Positions 24,104 to 34,038 of a DNA stretch of 64,000 bases are shown here, one piece after another. The DNA is from CACIAM-69d sp001698445. GTDB taxonomy: Bacteria > Cyanobacteriota > Cyanobacteriia > CACIAM-69d. The number at the start of each line of letters is the position of its first letter. Position 1 is the stretch's first letter. Where the stretch lies: assembly GCF_043235035.1 (NCBI RefSeq), contig NZ_JAZAQF010000034.1:11193-75192 (forward strand), written 5' to 3'. The notes beneath the pieces were generated by a model, which saw only the letters and a list, made by a program, of their open reading frames with translations, ran no database searches and had not been told where the DNA came from. The translations under genes and the position numbers were made by a program.

Positions 24104-25633
24104 GCCAAACACCTGGGGCACAAAGCTGCCATGCAGACCATAAGGAACATGGTGCTTGAGTTTCAAACGAGCCACCAGGGACAGATCCTGAGCGGCCAGG
24201 ATGATCAGATCGGAGGCGTGGCGCTCGGCGTTGTAGGCCAGCAGCAACACCCAACCATCATCCTCTTGGGTGGCTTGAGGATTGGGAACGAACAGAGGTT
24301 CACCGCCAAAAACCCGCGCGCCCAGGTCAAACAGGGCCCGATCGCCCGTTTGCAAATCCAATTTCAACACCGCTTGCAGGGGCGCGTTGCCTTGGGGCGA
24401 TCGGGCTGCCCCGATGTATAGATAGCGATGTTCATGGCCCACGGCATTGGGGTGCAAACTGGGAAATTCACAGCAGCGGCTTTCGATGCAGTGCGATCGC
24501 ACCCGATCGGTGGTCAAGTCCATTTCAAATCGCCAAAGTTGCCCTTCCGGCAGGCTGCCAAAATCAACCGATCGAAAGTCTGCGCCCGGTTCCAAGGTTG
24601 GGAACGAGTCATAGCAAACGGAATCGATCGTGATTTGTTGACCATCGGGGCTTTCAAAGGCGTTGCCGTGGTGAAACACAAAGCAAGGCGGCACATCCAG
24701 CACGCGCACCGCCTGGCTCGGATCCCGAGGAATCAGCAGGGCCCGAGTGGGTTGTTTGGGGTCAAATTCCAGGCATTGCCCCGCCCCTTTGAATCCCAGC
24801 ATGAAAGGCAGCGGATTGAATTTGACGGGATTTTGGAAAAAGATGCACCAATGGGGAGTGATGGCAAAATCATGCAAAAAGGCAAATCCCGGCACGCTGC
24901 GGGTTTGGCGGCTGGCGAGTTTTCCCGCTTCGTCTAATTCATAGATCGTGATGTTGGTGGAAAGGCCGGGCTTCACGGCAAAGTTCACGAAGCGCCGATC
25001 GCCCGCCGAGTTGGGACTCATGGCCCAGCGGTTGGCTCCGGTGGCTGTTTCGGCCGCGCCGGGAACCGTACCAGGATCAATGCGGGCATGGGCAGCGAAG
25101 GCATCGCCGGGCTTCAGCAGTCCATCGATCGAATCCAGCCCGATCGTCTCCAGGGTTTCCGGATCCAAGCGGTGGGGTTCGGCCGCTTCCCACAGGGCCC
25201 AGAGTCGATCGGCCCAATACATCACATGGGTATTGGCAATATTTTTAATCTTCAGATCCAACAAATTCGCCAGCCAACCGCCGGCCTTTTGCGTGCCAAA
25301 CACGCCGCGATAGAGGATTTTGCCGGCTGCCTGCTCGGCCAAATAGCCCTCGGTGCGCACAAACCGATTGCGAAAATGGGCCCGACCATTTTGGAAGGTA
25401 ATTTGGCAAATCATCCCATCCCCGTCAAAGGGATGTCCGATCGGCTCGCCGGCCACATCCAGCAGGCCGGGTCCATTGCGAAACAGCGTGCCGGTAAGGT
25501 TGTCGGGAATTTTCCCTTCAATGTCATCAATCCAGGTCTCAAACTCTTGGGGTTGAGATTCATAGCCCCGCTGCCAGTCCGCGAGACTATAGAGCGCTGG
25601 GTTTGATGAGGTTTTCGTTTCAAGGCTTTGCAT
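24092..25633 (-). CDS. Carotenoid oxygenase (apocarotenoid-cleaving)
   Basis: 513 residues, RPE65/CCD family. A seven-bladed propeller carries the Fe(II) held by four His. Visible candidates are in NTHVMYWADRLWAL, in LHDFAITPHW, in FVFHHGNAFE and in the final PYGLHGSFVP. The N-terminus has the family's GKIPDNLTGTLFRNGPG motif followed by HPFDGDGMICQI. Bacterial members such as Synechocystis Diox1 (ACO) cleave apocarotenals to retinal, and this length and layout fit that subgroup. It could supply retinal or remove photodamaged carotenoids. The gene's last codons merge into a 15-bp tandem array, so slippage could alter the C-terminus. Confidence 0.88.
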   Translation of the reverse strand: MQSLETKTSSNPALYSLADWQRGYESQPQEFETWIDDIEGKIPDNLTGTLFRNGPGLLDVAGEPIGHPFDGDGMICQITFQNGRAHFRNRFVRTEGYLAEQAAGKILYRGVFGTQKAGGWLANLLDLKIKNIANTHVMYWADRLWALWEAAEPHRLDPETLETIGLDSIDGLLKPGDAFAAHARIDPGTVPGAAETATGANRWAMSPNSAGDRRFVNFAVKPGLSTNITIYELDEAGKLASRQTRSVPGFAFLHDFAITPHWCIFFQNPVKFNPLPFMLGFKGAGQCLEFDPKQPTRALLIPRDPSQAVRVLDVPPCFVFHHGNAFESPDGQQITIDSVCYDSFPTLEPGADFRSVDFGSLPEGQLWRFEMDLTTDRVRSHCIESRCCEFPSLHPNAVGHEHRYLYIGAARSPQGNAPLQAVLKLDLQTGDRALFDLGARVFGGEPLFVPNPQATQEDDGWVLLLAYNAERHASDLIILAAQDLSLVARLKLKHHVPYGLHGSFVPQVFGIAD

Positions 25634-26478
25634 GGATCGCGGTCAAGTCGAGTTGGGTGGCGGTTGCAGAAGACCCGATCGGGCGACCAATTTCGGAGCG
25701 ATCGCGGCCCATGGGTGACCGCAATGCACAATCACAATGGACAATCACGCAGGGTGATCGCTCCAACGCCCAATCCGTAAGGTTTGCTTCTCTAGTCTAA
25801 TGGTCTGTCTTGCTTGGAACCGCGCAAAACCGGCAATTCTCGAGCAATTAGCCCCTGTTTGTGCAAATCGCGATCAAATTTTGTCTCAGGTTAAAATTAA
25901 TTTTTAAGGTTTTTCAGATGTTTATTAAAGATTTTTAGGTATTTTTTCGTTTCTCTTGCTTGATCTTTGCCTTGATTTAATTATTTAAATTCAATCATTT
26001 TAATTTATTTTGATTTGATTTTTACAAATTTACTTTCATAGATTTTTATGAGTTCTGGTAGTCAAGTTTTAATCATGAATTCAATCAAGTTAGTCAATTT
26101 TCAAAAACAATCAAGACAATAATTAAGTTGTTTTATTATTTAGTAAGTGATCTTGATAAGAATCTTCATCAAGATACTCTTCAGAATTTGGTGTTGATCT
26201 TTCAGACAGTTATCGTAGGGATTGCAACAGCTACTATCCCTAGGGATCGTTGTGATCGCCCATGATAATTATTCATCTCCACTATTTATTGATTGATCAA
26301 TTTTTTTTGGAAGTTTCGGAATTTGTCCCAACTTTCCTGATTCTTAGGAATCATTCAGAGAGTAAAGACCACAATTCCTGAACCTAAAAATCAGAGAGCA
26401 AAGTGGCTGGACTTCAGGTTTGAGCTTCAAGAAACATCAGCCGCTTTGACCCTGACAGAAAAGGCAATAGCCTCTTCA
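25634..26478. other. Long AT-rich non-coding island
   Basis: From about 25850 to 26440 the DNA is strikingly AT-rich beside GC-rich neighbours, and it has no long open frame on either strand. It contains inverted repeats: ATCTTGAT...ATCAAGAT at 26150-26175 and the palindrome ATCCCTAGGGAT at 26236-26247 with a third tagggat copy at 26216-26222. It may hold regulatory sites, a decayed mobile element or an unrecognised RNA. Confidence 0.5.
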
Positions 26479-26868
26479 TCAAGCGAGGGTTGCAGGACAG
26501 TAGCCCAAACCAGCAATAAATTGCTTGCAGAATTCCTCTATTTCTTCCTTGTCCGGGCGACCATGGGAAATGACGGCCACTTGATGGCGCTCCATCACGG
26601 AAATGGGAGATTGACCCAATTCAAGGCTCCAGAGCACAACTTTGAGCTGTGGCGAGGGCAAGTAAGGCGAGCCTAATTCTTGCAAAAAGGCTTGCAAATC
26701 GAGATGGGCTTTGGAAATGAGCGGCGAAAACAACTTGAGACGCAAAATCCATCCATCAATCTGATGGAGAACGGTGACAAATTGCAGAGAGGAGCGCCAG
26801 GAGGTACTGACATGCTCGATCGCTCGGAGCGTTAGACTGGCGTTGGCGAAGCGGTAGAGGTATTCCAT
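26479..26868 (-). CDS. Conserved-looking small protein of unknown function
   Basis: 129 residues from ATG 26868; TTG 26889 would add seven. The sequence has regular hydrophobic periodicity (MEYLYRFANASLTLRAIEHV, HQIDGWILRLKLFSP, LKVVLWSLELG) and no signal peptide or long membrane segment. I do not recognise a domain. It is divergent from queA with a short shared promoter region of about 110 bp. Codon use resembles neighbouring genes, so it is probably real. Confidence 0.55.
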   Translation of the reverse strand: MEYLYRFANASLTLRAIEHVSTSWRSSLQFVTVLHQIDGWILRLKLFSPLISKAHLDLQAFLQELGSPYLPSPQLKVVLWSLELGQSPISVMERHQVAVISHGRPDKEEIEEFCKQFIAGLGYCPATLA

Positions 26869-26979
26869 GGCCCGAGCTTGGATTTCCAAGCGATCGATAC
26901 ACTTAATATTCTCTCAAGATTTACGTTTCTTGACTTAAAATCTTAAGCGATTCTTACAAAACGTGACTATTCCCTTTTT

Positions 26980-28161
26980 ATGGGATACATCAACGCCCCA
27001 GATCGATCGCTGGACGGCTATCACTACGAGCTACCCAATGATCGAATTGCCCAAAATCCGCGAGAACCCCGCGATCGATCGCGATTGCTGGTGGCCACCT
27101 CGCCCCACGAGATTGTTCACCGACAGTTTCGCGATTTGCCGGAATTCTTAAGACCCGGCGATCTGTTGGTGATGAATGATTCTTCTGTGATTCCAGCTCG
27201 GCTCCATGGCCACAAGGCCAGCGGAGCGGCGGTGGAAGTGCTGTTGCTAGAAGCGCGATCGCCCGATAGCTGGCTGGCCCTGGTGCGGCCCGGCAAGCGA
27301 CTGCTGGTGGGAACCCAAATTGAATTTGACCCACCGCCCGGCATGGCACAAACGAATCCGACAACAGCTCCGACAGCAACTCCGACAGCAACTCCGACAG
27401 TCGCCAAACTGTCGGCCGAAGTGGTGGCCGTTGACCGGAACACGGGGGGCCGCCTGCTACGGTTCCAGTTACCGCCAGGGGCCAACTCTCTGCTGGAAAT
27501 TCTGGATGCTTGGGGCGAAATGCCACTGCCGCCCTACATTACCGATTCGGCGGCCCCGCCCGATCGCTACCAAACAGTTTATGCTCGCGATCCCGGTTCG
27601 GCGGCGGCTCCCACGGCCGGCTTGCACTTCACCCCAGAATTACTCGATCGCCTGAGTGCCGCTGGTGTGGGACGGGCTTTCGTGACGCTGCATGTGGGCG
27701 TGGGAACGTTTCGGCCCGTGGCCAGCCCAGATATTACCGCCCACAAAATGCATGAGGAATGGGCCCTGCTGTCCGAGGAGGTGGCCGAAAAAATTCGGAC
27801 GACTCGGGCCAATGGCGGCCGAGTGTTTGCGGTGGGCACAACGGCGGTGCGAACCCTAGAGTCCGCAGCACGCCATGGCCAAGTGGAAGCGTTTTGCGGC
27901 AAAACGGATCTGTTCATTTATCCCGGCTACCAATGGCGGGTTGTAGACGGCCTGATCACCAATTTCCACTTACCCCGATCGAGCTTGATGATGCTGGTGG
28001 GGGCTTTTGTGGGACGGGCCCGTCTCTTGGAGCTATATCAGGCTGCCTTGGATGCGCCAGCGGATCCCTACCCCGATCGCTACCGGTTCTATTCTTTTGG
28101 AGACGCAATGCTGCTGCTGCCGGATGCTTGCATTGCCCCCCGTTTCCAGACGGAGGACTAA
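26980..28161 (+). CDS. queA: S-adenosylmethionine:tRNA ribosyltransferase-isomerase
   Basis: 393 residues. QueA moves the ribosyl part of SAM onto 7-aminomethyl-7-deazaguanine in tRNA to form epoxyqueuosine. Family blocks are DGYHYELPNDRIAQNPREPRDRSRLL near the N-terminus, MNDSSVIPARLHG, GGAVEVLLLE-like, APTAGLHFTPELL, and VGTFRPV...HKMHEEW. An insertion of about 17 residues (PTTAPTATPTATPTVAK) near residues 126-142 is encoded by 12-bp tandem repeats (27357-27402) between beta strands. It would form a flexible loop. The length is slightly above the usual 340-360 because of this insertion. Confidence 0.92.
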   Translation: MGYINAPDRSLDGYHYELPNDRIAQNPREPRDRSRLLVATSPHEIVHRQFRDLPEFLRPGDLLVMNDSSVIPARLHGHKASGAAVEVLLLEARSPDSWLALVRPGKRLLVGTQIEFDPPPGMAQTNPTTAPTATPTATPTVAKLSAEVVAVDRNTGGRLLRFQLPPGANSLLEILDAWGEMPLPPYITDSAAPPDRYQTVYARDPGSAAAPTAGLHFTPELLDRLSAAGVGRAFVTLHVGVGTFRPVASPDITAHKMHEEWALLSEEVAEKIRTTRANGGRVFAVGTTAVRTLESAARHGQVEAFCGKTDLFIYPGYQWRVVDGLITNFHLPRSSLMMLVGAFVGRARLLELYQAALDAPADPYPDRYRFYSFGDAMLLLPDACIAPRFQTED

Positions 28162-28645
28162 TCAGCGCTAGACTGGTGGCAAGACCAGTCCAGATTCGGC
28201 AGCCATCTCCTCATTCCATTCCAATCTCTGCCTGAGCCGGTTTTTTCCAACGCCCTGTCAATTTGCCTGTTTTCCAATTCCTTGTAAACCTAGGGACTCA
28301 CGGTCAAAATCTCCTCCCAAATCCCCAGGCAAACCGACATCTCAAGCCCAAATCTTCAGGAAAGCTGGTTGCAAATCCGTCAGGATTAACCCCGGTACTC
28401 CTTGGAAAGATCCAGAGAATCCAGCGCATAACCTACCGGATCGCCACTGATCGCTACACACCATGCCATCGCTTCTTTTAAATAGCCTGCCTGCAACTGA
28501 GAGGAGGGTTTCAACCGCCCGGGCGATCGCCCAACTCAGGGATAGACGGCTGGTACAAAACGTAATAGAATCCAGCTCGACTGTCACCGGTACAGTCATT
28601 TTTGGCGAAGCAACTTCAGTTCCTGACCTTGTGGGGGCTTAAAAC
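28162..28645. other. Spacer between queA and mreB
   Basis: Promoter space for mreBCD. Short frames here lack family resemblance. No distinct structure was found. Confidence 0.4.
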
Positions 28646-29686
28646 GTGGGTCTTTTTAATGGCTTCTCCTTGTCTCGGGATATGGGCATCGACCTCGGGA
28701 CGGCCAATACCTTGGTGTATGTGTCCGGCAAGGGCATCGTGCTCCAAGAGCCGTCCGTCGTGGCGATCGATCAAGACAAGCGAGTCCCCCTAGCGGTTGG
28801 CGAAGATGCCAAAAAGATGTTGGGTCGAACGCCCGGCAACGTCATGGCCCTGCGGCCCCTGCGTGACGGGGTAATCGCCGACTTCGACACAGCAGAGTTG
28901 ATGCTGAAGCACTTCATTCGGCGCGTCAACGAAGGCAAAGCCCTGGTGCCACCCCGGATCGTGATCGGAATTCCGAGCGGCGTAACCGGCGTGGAGCGGC
29001 GAGCCGTCATGGAAGCGGCACATCAAGCCGGAGCCAGAGACGTTTATTTGATTGATGAACCGGTCGCAGCGGCGATCGGGGCCGGTCTGCCCGTGGCGGA
29101 ACCCACCGGCAACATGATCGTAGACATCGGCGGCGGCACAACCGAAGTTGCCGTTCTCAGCTTGCAGGGGACGGTGTTGAGCGAATCCGTGCGCGTGGCG
29201 GGCGATGAACTCAGCGAATCCATCACCCAATACATGAAAAAAGTCCACAACCTCGTTATTGGGGAACGGACGGCGGAAGAAGTCAAAATCCAAATTGGCT
29301 CTGCTTACCCCAGCAACGAAGATGACGTGGTGTTGGAAGTGCGCGGGCTGCACCTCCTGTCCGGTCTGCCTTGCACCGTTGCCGTTAAACAGGGCGAAGT
29401 GCGCGAAAGCATGTCAGAGCCACTGTCGGTGATTGTGGAAGCCGTGAAGCGGACTTTGGAACGAACCCCGCCGGAATTGGCTTCAGACATCATCGATCGG
29501 GGAATTATGCTGGCGGGCGGCGGCGCGTTGCTCAAGGGCCTAGACACCCTGATCAGCCATGAAACGGGCATCGTGGTTCACGTGGCTCCCGATCCGCTGA
29601 GCTGTGTGGTGTTGGGTACCGGTCGCGTTCTCGAAAACTTCAAACAATTAGAGCGGGTCTTTAGTGGCAGCTCGCGTAATCTCTAA
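28646..29686 (+). CDS. mreB: Rod shape-determining protein MreB
   Basis: 346 residues from GTG 28646. An actin-fold ATPase with phosphate-1 motif GIDLGTANTLVYV (about 14-26), phosphate-2 IVDIGGGTTEVAVL and adenosine motif MLAGGGALLKGLDTLI near 290. It polymerises under the inner membrane and guides peptidoglycan elongation together with MreC, MreD and PBP2. The gene is followed by mreC and mreD in the canonical order, but 397 bp away from mreC. Confidence 0.95.
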   Translation: MGLFNGFSLSRDMGIDLGTANTLVYVSGKGIVLQEPSVVAIDQDKRVPLAVGEDAKKMLGRTPGNVMALRPLRDGVIADFDTAELMLKHFIRRVNEGKALVPPRIVIGIPSGVTGVERRAVMEAAHQAGARDVYLIDEPVAAAIGAGLPVAEPTGNMIVDIGGGTTEVAVLSLQGTVLSESVRVAGDELSESITQYMKKVHNLVIGERTAEEVKIQIGSAYPSNEDDVVLEVRGLHLLSGLPCTVAVKQGEVRESMSEPLSVIVEAVKRTLERTPPELASDIIDRGIMLAGGGALLKGLDTLISHETGIVVHVAPDPLSCVVLGTGRVLENFKQLERVFSGSSRNL

Positions 29687-30083
29687 GACCGACTGAAGCA
29701 GTTGACCTCCGCTAAGGTGGAGGTGCAGTTCAAGCCTGCGTTGCATAGCTTGCCTCTGCGTTGCATCGTTTGAGTTCGGTTTGCATTCAGCCTGAGCCTG
29801 CACTGCCCAGCTTGTGTTGTTCAGCTTGCATTGCTCAGCCTGCACTGCACTGATCTTGGCTGACCCCGATTCACCGTTTCCTTAACCGGTATCGATTGGC
29901 CCTTACCAACCACCGTTCGTCATGGCCAATCACGGGTCGCCCATCTTGGTTAGACGGGAATAGCCCGGAATGCATCACCGCAAGTCCTGGAGCCAACCCG
30001 CCAACAAACCCCTTAATTTCAGGATTAATCAGCAACTTTCGTGGGCAAGCAAGCCACTCAATTTCTAGAACGGAGCGCTGGTC
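29687..30083. repeat. mreB-mreC spacer with degenerate repeats
   Basis: Between about 29735 and 29855 a degenerate 14-15 bp unit (cagcttgcattgct, cagcctgcactgc, cagcttgtgttgtt) recurs several times. No gene is seen. This repeat-laden spacer separates two genes normally close together. Confidence 0.5.
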
Positions 30084-30953
30084 GTGTATGACGTTCGACG
30101 ATGGTGGGGGCGCAATTGGCTAAAGGCAGTCCTAGCCGTCGCTGCACTGGGCTTAGCCCTTGGTGTGCGACAGAGCCGGGCCGGTTTTTTGGTGGAAGCC
30201 TACCGTGCCTTGACGTTGCCCCTGCACCTGGGAGCACCTTCTCAAAGTGACCTCGCGGATGCCCGAGTCCGTGAACTTCAGCAGCGGCTTGAGGAGGTGG
30301 AGAGCCGCAATGCTCAGTTGCAAACCCTGCTGAATTACCGTAAAACCCTGCCCGTTGAGGGCATTGCATCGCCGGTCATTGGCCGCAGTGCCGATCGCTG
30401 GTGGCAACAAATTACCTTGGGCCGCGGCACAGCCGATGGCATTCAACAGGGGGCGATCGTCATGGCTCCCGGGGGCGTGGTGGGCCGTGTCACCGCCGTG
30501 ACTCCCCACACCAGTCGGGTGCTATTGATCAGTGACCCCGGCAGCCGCATTGGCATCTCGGTGACCCGATCGCGCTATATGGGTTACCTTCGGGGCAAGA
30601 GCGATCGCACGGCAACGGTGGAATTTTTTGACAAGTTGCCCGATGTGAAACCAGGCGACGCGATCGTCACCTCTGCCTACAGTCAATTCTTCCCAGCGGG
30701 CTTGCCGATCGGGCGCATCGTCGCGATCGACACCAAGAAATCTCTCGCTCCGGAAGCGGTGGTGGAGCTATCCGCTCCCCTGAGCACGTTGGAATGGGTG
30801 ACTGTCTTGCCCCATAACCCAGAACTCTTTCAGCAGTTCCAGGAACCCGCCCCCACAACGCCTAGCGGATCGGAGAACCCCAACACCACGCCCAATTCCG
30901 GAACCAACCCAGCGCCCAAACCGACCGCAACGCCCCGCGCATCTGCCAACTAA
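30084..30953 (+). CDS. mreC: Rod shape-determining protein MreC
   Basis: 289 residues from GTG 30084. One N-terminal transmembrane helix (LKAVLAVAALGLALGV) is followed by a short coiled coil (RVRELQQRLEEVESRNAQLQ, about 54-73) and the two beta-barrel domains of MreC (IGRSADRWWQQITLGRGTADG, then SDRTATVEFFDKLPDVKPGD). The tail after residue about 255 is a Pro/Thr/Asn-rich linker. It links MreB filaments to cell-wall synthases in the periplasm. Confidence 0.9.
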   Translation: MYDVRRWWGRNWLKAVLAVAALGLALGVRQSRAGFLVEAYRALTLPLHLGAPSQSDLADARVRELQQRLEEVESRNAQLQTLLNYRKTLPVEGIASPVIGRSADRWWQQITLGRGTADGIQQGAIVMAPGGVVGRVTAVTPHTSRVLLISDPGSRIGISVTRSRYMGYLRGKSDRTATVEFFDKLPDVKPGDAIVTSAYSQFFPAGLPIGRIVAIDTKKSLAPEAVVELSAPLSTLEWVTVLPHNPELFQQFQEPAPTTPSGSENPNTTPNSGTNPAPKPTATPRASAN

Positions 30954-31007
30954 CCCACTCTTGACTAGCCCACCATTGATTCGATCGGCATGGTTGCCGT
31001 CTAGGCC

Positions 31008-31580
31008 TTGAACGGAATCAAGCAAAAACCCCAACTACGCGATATTCTCGATCGCTACCCTGTGCTGGCGCAGGTGGCAATTAACGTTGCCGTTTCGGCC
31101 GGCTCATTGTTGCTCTGCACCGCCCTTACGCCGCTTCGGTTACCCGGTCTGGAACTGCTGGGGGTGGGCGTTGACTGGCCCCTAATTTGGGTCGTGAGCT
31201 GGAGTGTGGGTCGCCCCTGGTGGGTCGCCATTTTCGGCGGCGTGGTGGCGGGCCTGCTTCAGGATGGGATGACGGAGTTTTGGCCCAGCCATGTTTGGGG
31301 GTTAGCCCTGGTGGCCCTGCTGACGGCTCGCATTCACCAACGCGCCACCACCACGGCCTGGGTGATGATTCCCCTAACCACCTTTGTTTTGGTGGCGGTT
31401 TCGGAAACCACGATGGCGGCCCAATTTGCCTATCTCTACGGTCGTGATGCGGGCGATGTGTGGGCGCTGCATCAGAAGGTCACGCTCTGTTCTGCGATTC
31501 TCAGCAGTTTGTGGTCGCCGGTGGTGTCCTGGCCCTTGGGGCGTTGGTGGCGGATGATGGAATCCTTGGGCAATCGTTGA
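31008..31580 (+). CDS. mreD: Rod shape-determining protein MreD
   Basis: 190 residues from TTG 31008. Five hydrophobic segments, with GLLQDGMT resembling the conserved Asp-containing loop of MreD. It follows mreC by 54 bp, which supports the call since MreD proteins diverge strongly. Inner-membrane partner of MreC. Confidence 0.82.
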   Translation: MNGIKQKPQLRDILDRYPVLAQVAINVAVSAGSLLLCTALTPLRLPGLELLGVGVDWPLIWVVSWSVGRPWWVAIFGGVVAGLLQDGMTEFWPSHVWGLALVALLTARIHQRATTTAWVMIPLTTFVLVAVSETTMAAQFAYLYGRDAGDVWALHQKVTLCSAILSSLWSPVVSWPLGRWWRMMESLGNR

Positions 31581-31668
31581 ACTCCAACCTTCTCCTCCAG
31601 AATTGCCCCCTCTCTAAGCACCCCCTCTACAATCAATCTTAGAAAGCAATCAACCATAGATCCCGGTC

Positions 31669-32622
31669 TTGCCCCCACCTGTGTTTATTAGTGTCATCAT
31701 CCCGACTTATAATCGCTTGCCCATTCTCCAAAAGTGCCTGCTGGCCATGGAGCATCAACGGTGGCATGGCCTCGACCTGATCGAGGGCTATGAAATCGTG
31801 GTGGTGGATGATGGCTCGGCGGATGGCACAGTGACTTGGCTGTCGGAGTCTTGCGATCGCCTGCCCCATGTGCGCTTAATTGAGCAGGATCATGGTGGGC
31901 CCGCTGCGGCCCGGAACCGGGGCTTGCGGGCGGCCAAGGGAGACACAATCGTCTTCATTGACAGCGATTTGGTGGTGCTGGAGGATTTTTTGCAGTGCCA
32001 TGCCCAAGCACTGGCGGCGGCTCAGACCCGATCGGGTAGTGATGCCTATTTCACCTACGGGCGGGTGGTGAATACTTGCAATTTTGACGATCCCACCGCC
32101 GAACCCTTCAAGATCACGGATCTTTCCCGTGCGTTTTTTGCGACGGGAAATGTGGCAATTGCAAAACATTGGCTCGATCGCGCGGGGGCCTTTGATGAGC
32201 GCTTTACCCTCTATGGCTGGGAAGACTTGGAATTGGGGGTGCGGCTGAAGGCTTTGGGCGTGCGCCTCATTCCCTGTCCGGAAGCCGTGGGCTATCACTG
32301 GCATCCTCCCTTCAGCCTCGATGAGATTCCGGGACTGATTCGGCGGGAAATGGAACGGGGCCGAATGGGCATTGAGTTTTATCGCAAGCACCCCACCTGG
32401 AATGTACGCTTGATGATTCAAATGACCTGGCTGCATGTGGCCCTGTGGGGGTTGCTGTCTTTGGGCGGCCGCTTAAACGAGCGCACGCTTCGCCCCCTGT
32501 TGCAGTGGTTGATCGATCGGGGTCGGCCGCAACTGGCCCTGGAGGTGGCTCGGGTCTTTCTGAACTGGTACAACGTGCAGGCGGTTTATCGGGCCCGATC
32601 GGGCGTGGAAGTTGCCCCCTAA
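31669..32622 (+). CDS. Glycosyltransferase family 2
   Basis: 317 residues from TTG 31669; GTG 31681 is an alternative start. The GT-A fold begins VIIPTYNRLPILQKCLLA, with nucleotide binding at EIVVVDDGSADGT and the metal-binding DSD in TIVFIDSDLVVL. GGPAAARNRGLRAAKGD sits between them. The galactosyltransferase-type C-terminal block FDERFTLYGWEDLELGVRLKALG follows. A hydrophobic helix near residues 245-265 may anchor it. It probably adds a sugar to an exported polysaccharide or lipid. Donor and acceptor are not readable. Confidence 0.85.
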   Translation: MPPPVFISVIIPTYNRLPILQKCLLAMEHQRWHGLDLIEGYEIVVVDDGSADGTVTWLSESCDRLPHVRLIEQDHGGPAAARNRGLRAAKGDTIVFIDSDLVVLEDFLQCHAQALAAAQTRSGSDAYFTYGRVVNTCNFDDPTAEPFKITDLSRAFFATGNVAIAKHWLDRAGAFDERFTLYGWEDLELGVRLKALGVRLIPCPEAVGYHWHPPFSLDEIPGLIRREMERGRMGIEFYRKHPTWNVRLMIQMTWLHVALWGLLSLGGRLNERTLRPLLQWLIDRGRPQLALEVARVFLNWYNVQAVYRARSGVEVAP

Positions 32623-32781
32623 CGCCAGCAATTGCCAGGCAACCAGACCGCTACAGCCAGGAAAATTCGTCCGGAATTCGCCATTTTTTTGGAGTCGGTC
32701 TGGATCCGCAAGATCCGCGATCGCCCATATCATAGGAAACGCCCCGTTGAAAACACCCCTTGGGTCAGCTTTCGTCGCGCC

Positions 32782-33882
32782 ATGAGCAACGCCACCCTCC
32801 ATTCCAAAGTCGCCGTCGGTTTGTCCGGTGGAGTCGATAGTTCAACCACGGCCGTGTTGCTGAAAGAGCAGGGGTTTGAAGTCCTGGGTGTCACCCTTTG
32901 GTTGATGCGCGGCAAGGGCCAATGCTGCTCGGAAGGCATGGTGGACGCGGCCCAACTCTGCGAAAAATTGGGCATTACCCACCACGTGGTGGATATTCGC
33001 GACACCTTTGAAAGCTACATCATCGATTATTTGGTGGATGGCTACCAAAGCGGCACCACACCGCTGCCCTGTTCCCAATGCAACAAGGCGGTGAAGTTTG
33101 GCCCCATGCTGCGCTACGCCCGCGAGGAGTTGGGAGCCGATCGCATTGCCACCGGTCACTATGCCCGCACGGACTACGACCCGGATCAAGGGCGCTATCA
33201 GTTGCTGCGGGCGCTCGATCGCAACAAGGATCAATCCTATTTCCTCTACGACCTGGATCAGGATGTGTTGGGCGCGGTGCTTTTTCCCTTGGGGGAATAT
33301 GACAAGGCCCAAACCCGGGAGTTTGCTCGCAAGTTTGGGCTGCATGTGGCCGACAAGCCCGAAAGCCAAGACCTGTGCCTGATTGAGGCCCATGGTTCCA
33401 TGCAGGCCTTCCTCGACAAGTACATCACCCCCAAAGCGGGCGAGATTGTGGATCTCGATGGCAAGGTGTTGGGTCAACACGAAGGTATTCATCACTACAC
33501 GATCGGGCAGCGCAAGGGCATTGGCATCTCAGCGCCGGAGCCGCTCTACGTGGTGGCGCTAGACGCAATGCGAAATCGAGTGGTGGTGGCCACGCGCGAT
33601 CGAGCCACCCGCCCCAGTTGCACGGTCAGCCGTGTGAATTGGGTGTCGATCGCCCCGCCCCGCACCCCAATTCACGCGGAGGTGCAAATTCGCTATCGAT
33701 CGCCCGCCGTGCCGGTCACGATCGTGCCCTTAGAGGGGGGCAATCGGGTGAAGCTGGTGTTTGATGAGCCACAATTCAGCGTCACGCCGGGTCAAGCGGC
33801 CGTTTGGTATCGGGGTGAAGTGTTGCTGGGCGGCGGGATCATCGATCGCTTCGAGGACACAGCCAGCTCAAGCGCCGGTTAA
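32782..33882 (+). CDS. mnmA: tRNA-specific 2-thiouridylase MnmA
   Basis: 366 residues. The frame is open from 32632, but ATG 32782 is chosen because the PP-loop follows at residues 15-20 (SGGVDS). Catalytic cysteines are Cys100 in PCSQC and Cys199 in ESQDLCL, the pair that forms the persulfide/disulfide relay during 2-thiolation of U34 in tRNA Lys, Glu and Gln. Other family blocks are GADRIATGHYAR and HHYTIGQRKGIG. It starts about 160 bp after the GT2 gene. Confidence 0.93.
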   Translation: MSNATLHSKVAVGLSGGVDSSTTAVLLKEQGFEVLGVTLWLMRGKGQCCSEGMVDAAQLCEKLGITHHVVDIRDTFESYIIDYLVDGYQSGTTPLPCSQCNKAVKFGPMLRYAREELGADRIATGHYARTDYDPDQGRYQLLRALDRNKDQSYFLYDLDQDVLGAVLFPLGEYDKAQTREFARKFGLHVADKPESQDLCLIEAHGSMQAFLDKYITPKAGEIVDLDGKVLGQHEGIHHYTIGQRKGIGISAPEPLYVVALDAMRNRVVVATRDRATRPSCTVSRVNWVSIAPPRTPIHAEVQIRYRSPAVPVTIVPLEGGNRVKLVFDEPQFSVTPGQAAVWYRGEVLLGGGIIDRFEDTASSSAG

Positions 33883-34038
33883 GCCAGTTTAAAGCTGACT
33901 TCAAGCTCAGGCTAACCGCAACCTAAGAGCGGCTGATGGATGTGTTCCAGGATTCCATCTCGCCATTGGTGTCGATCGTCCAAGGCCAGGCGTTAGGATA
34001 GCAGGAGTCGCCGTTCCCGATCGAGCCTGATCAGAGCC

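Noticed and set aside
23937..24254. 105-codon minus frame encoding LEIAN pentads as a pentapeptide gene
   Set aside because: It is the shifted frame of the carotenoid oxygenase end plus its tandem array, not a separate gene.
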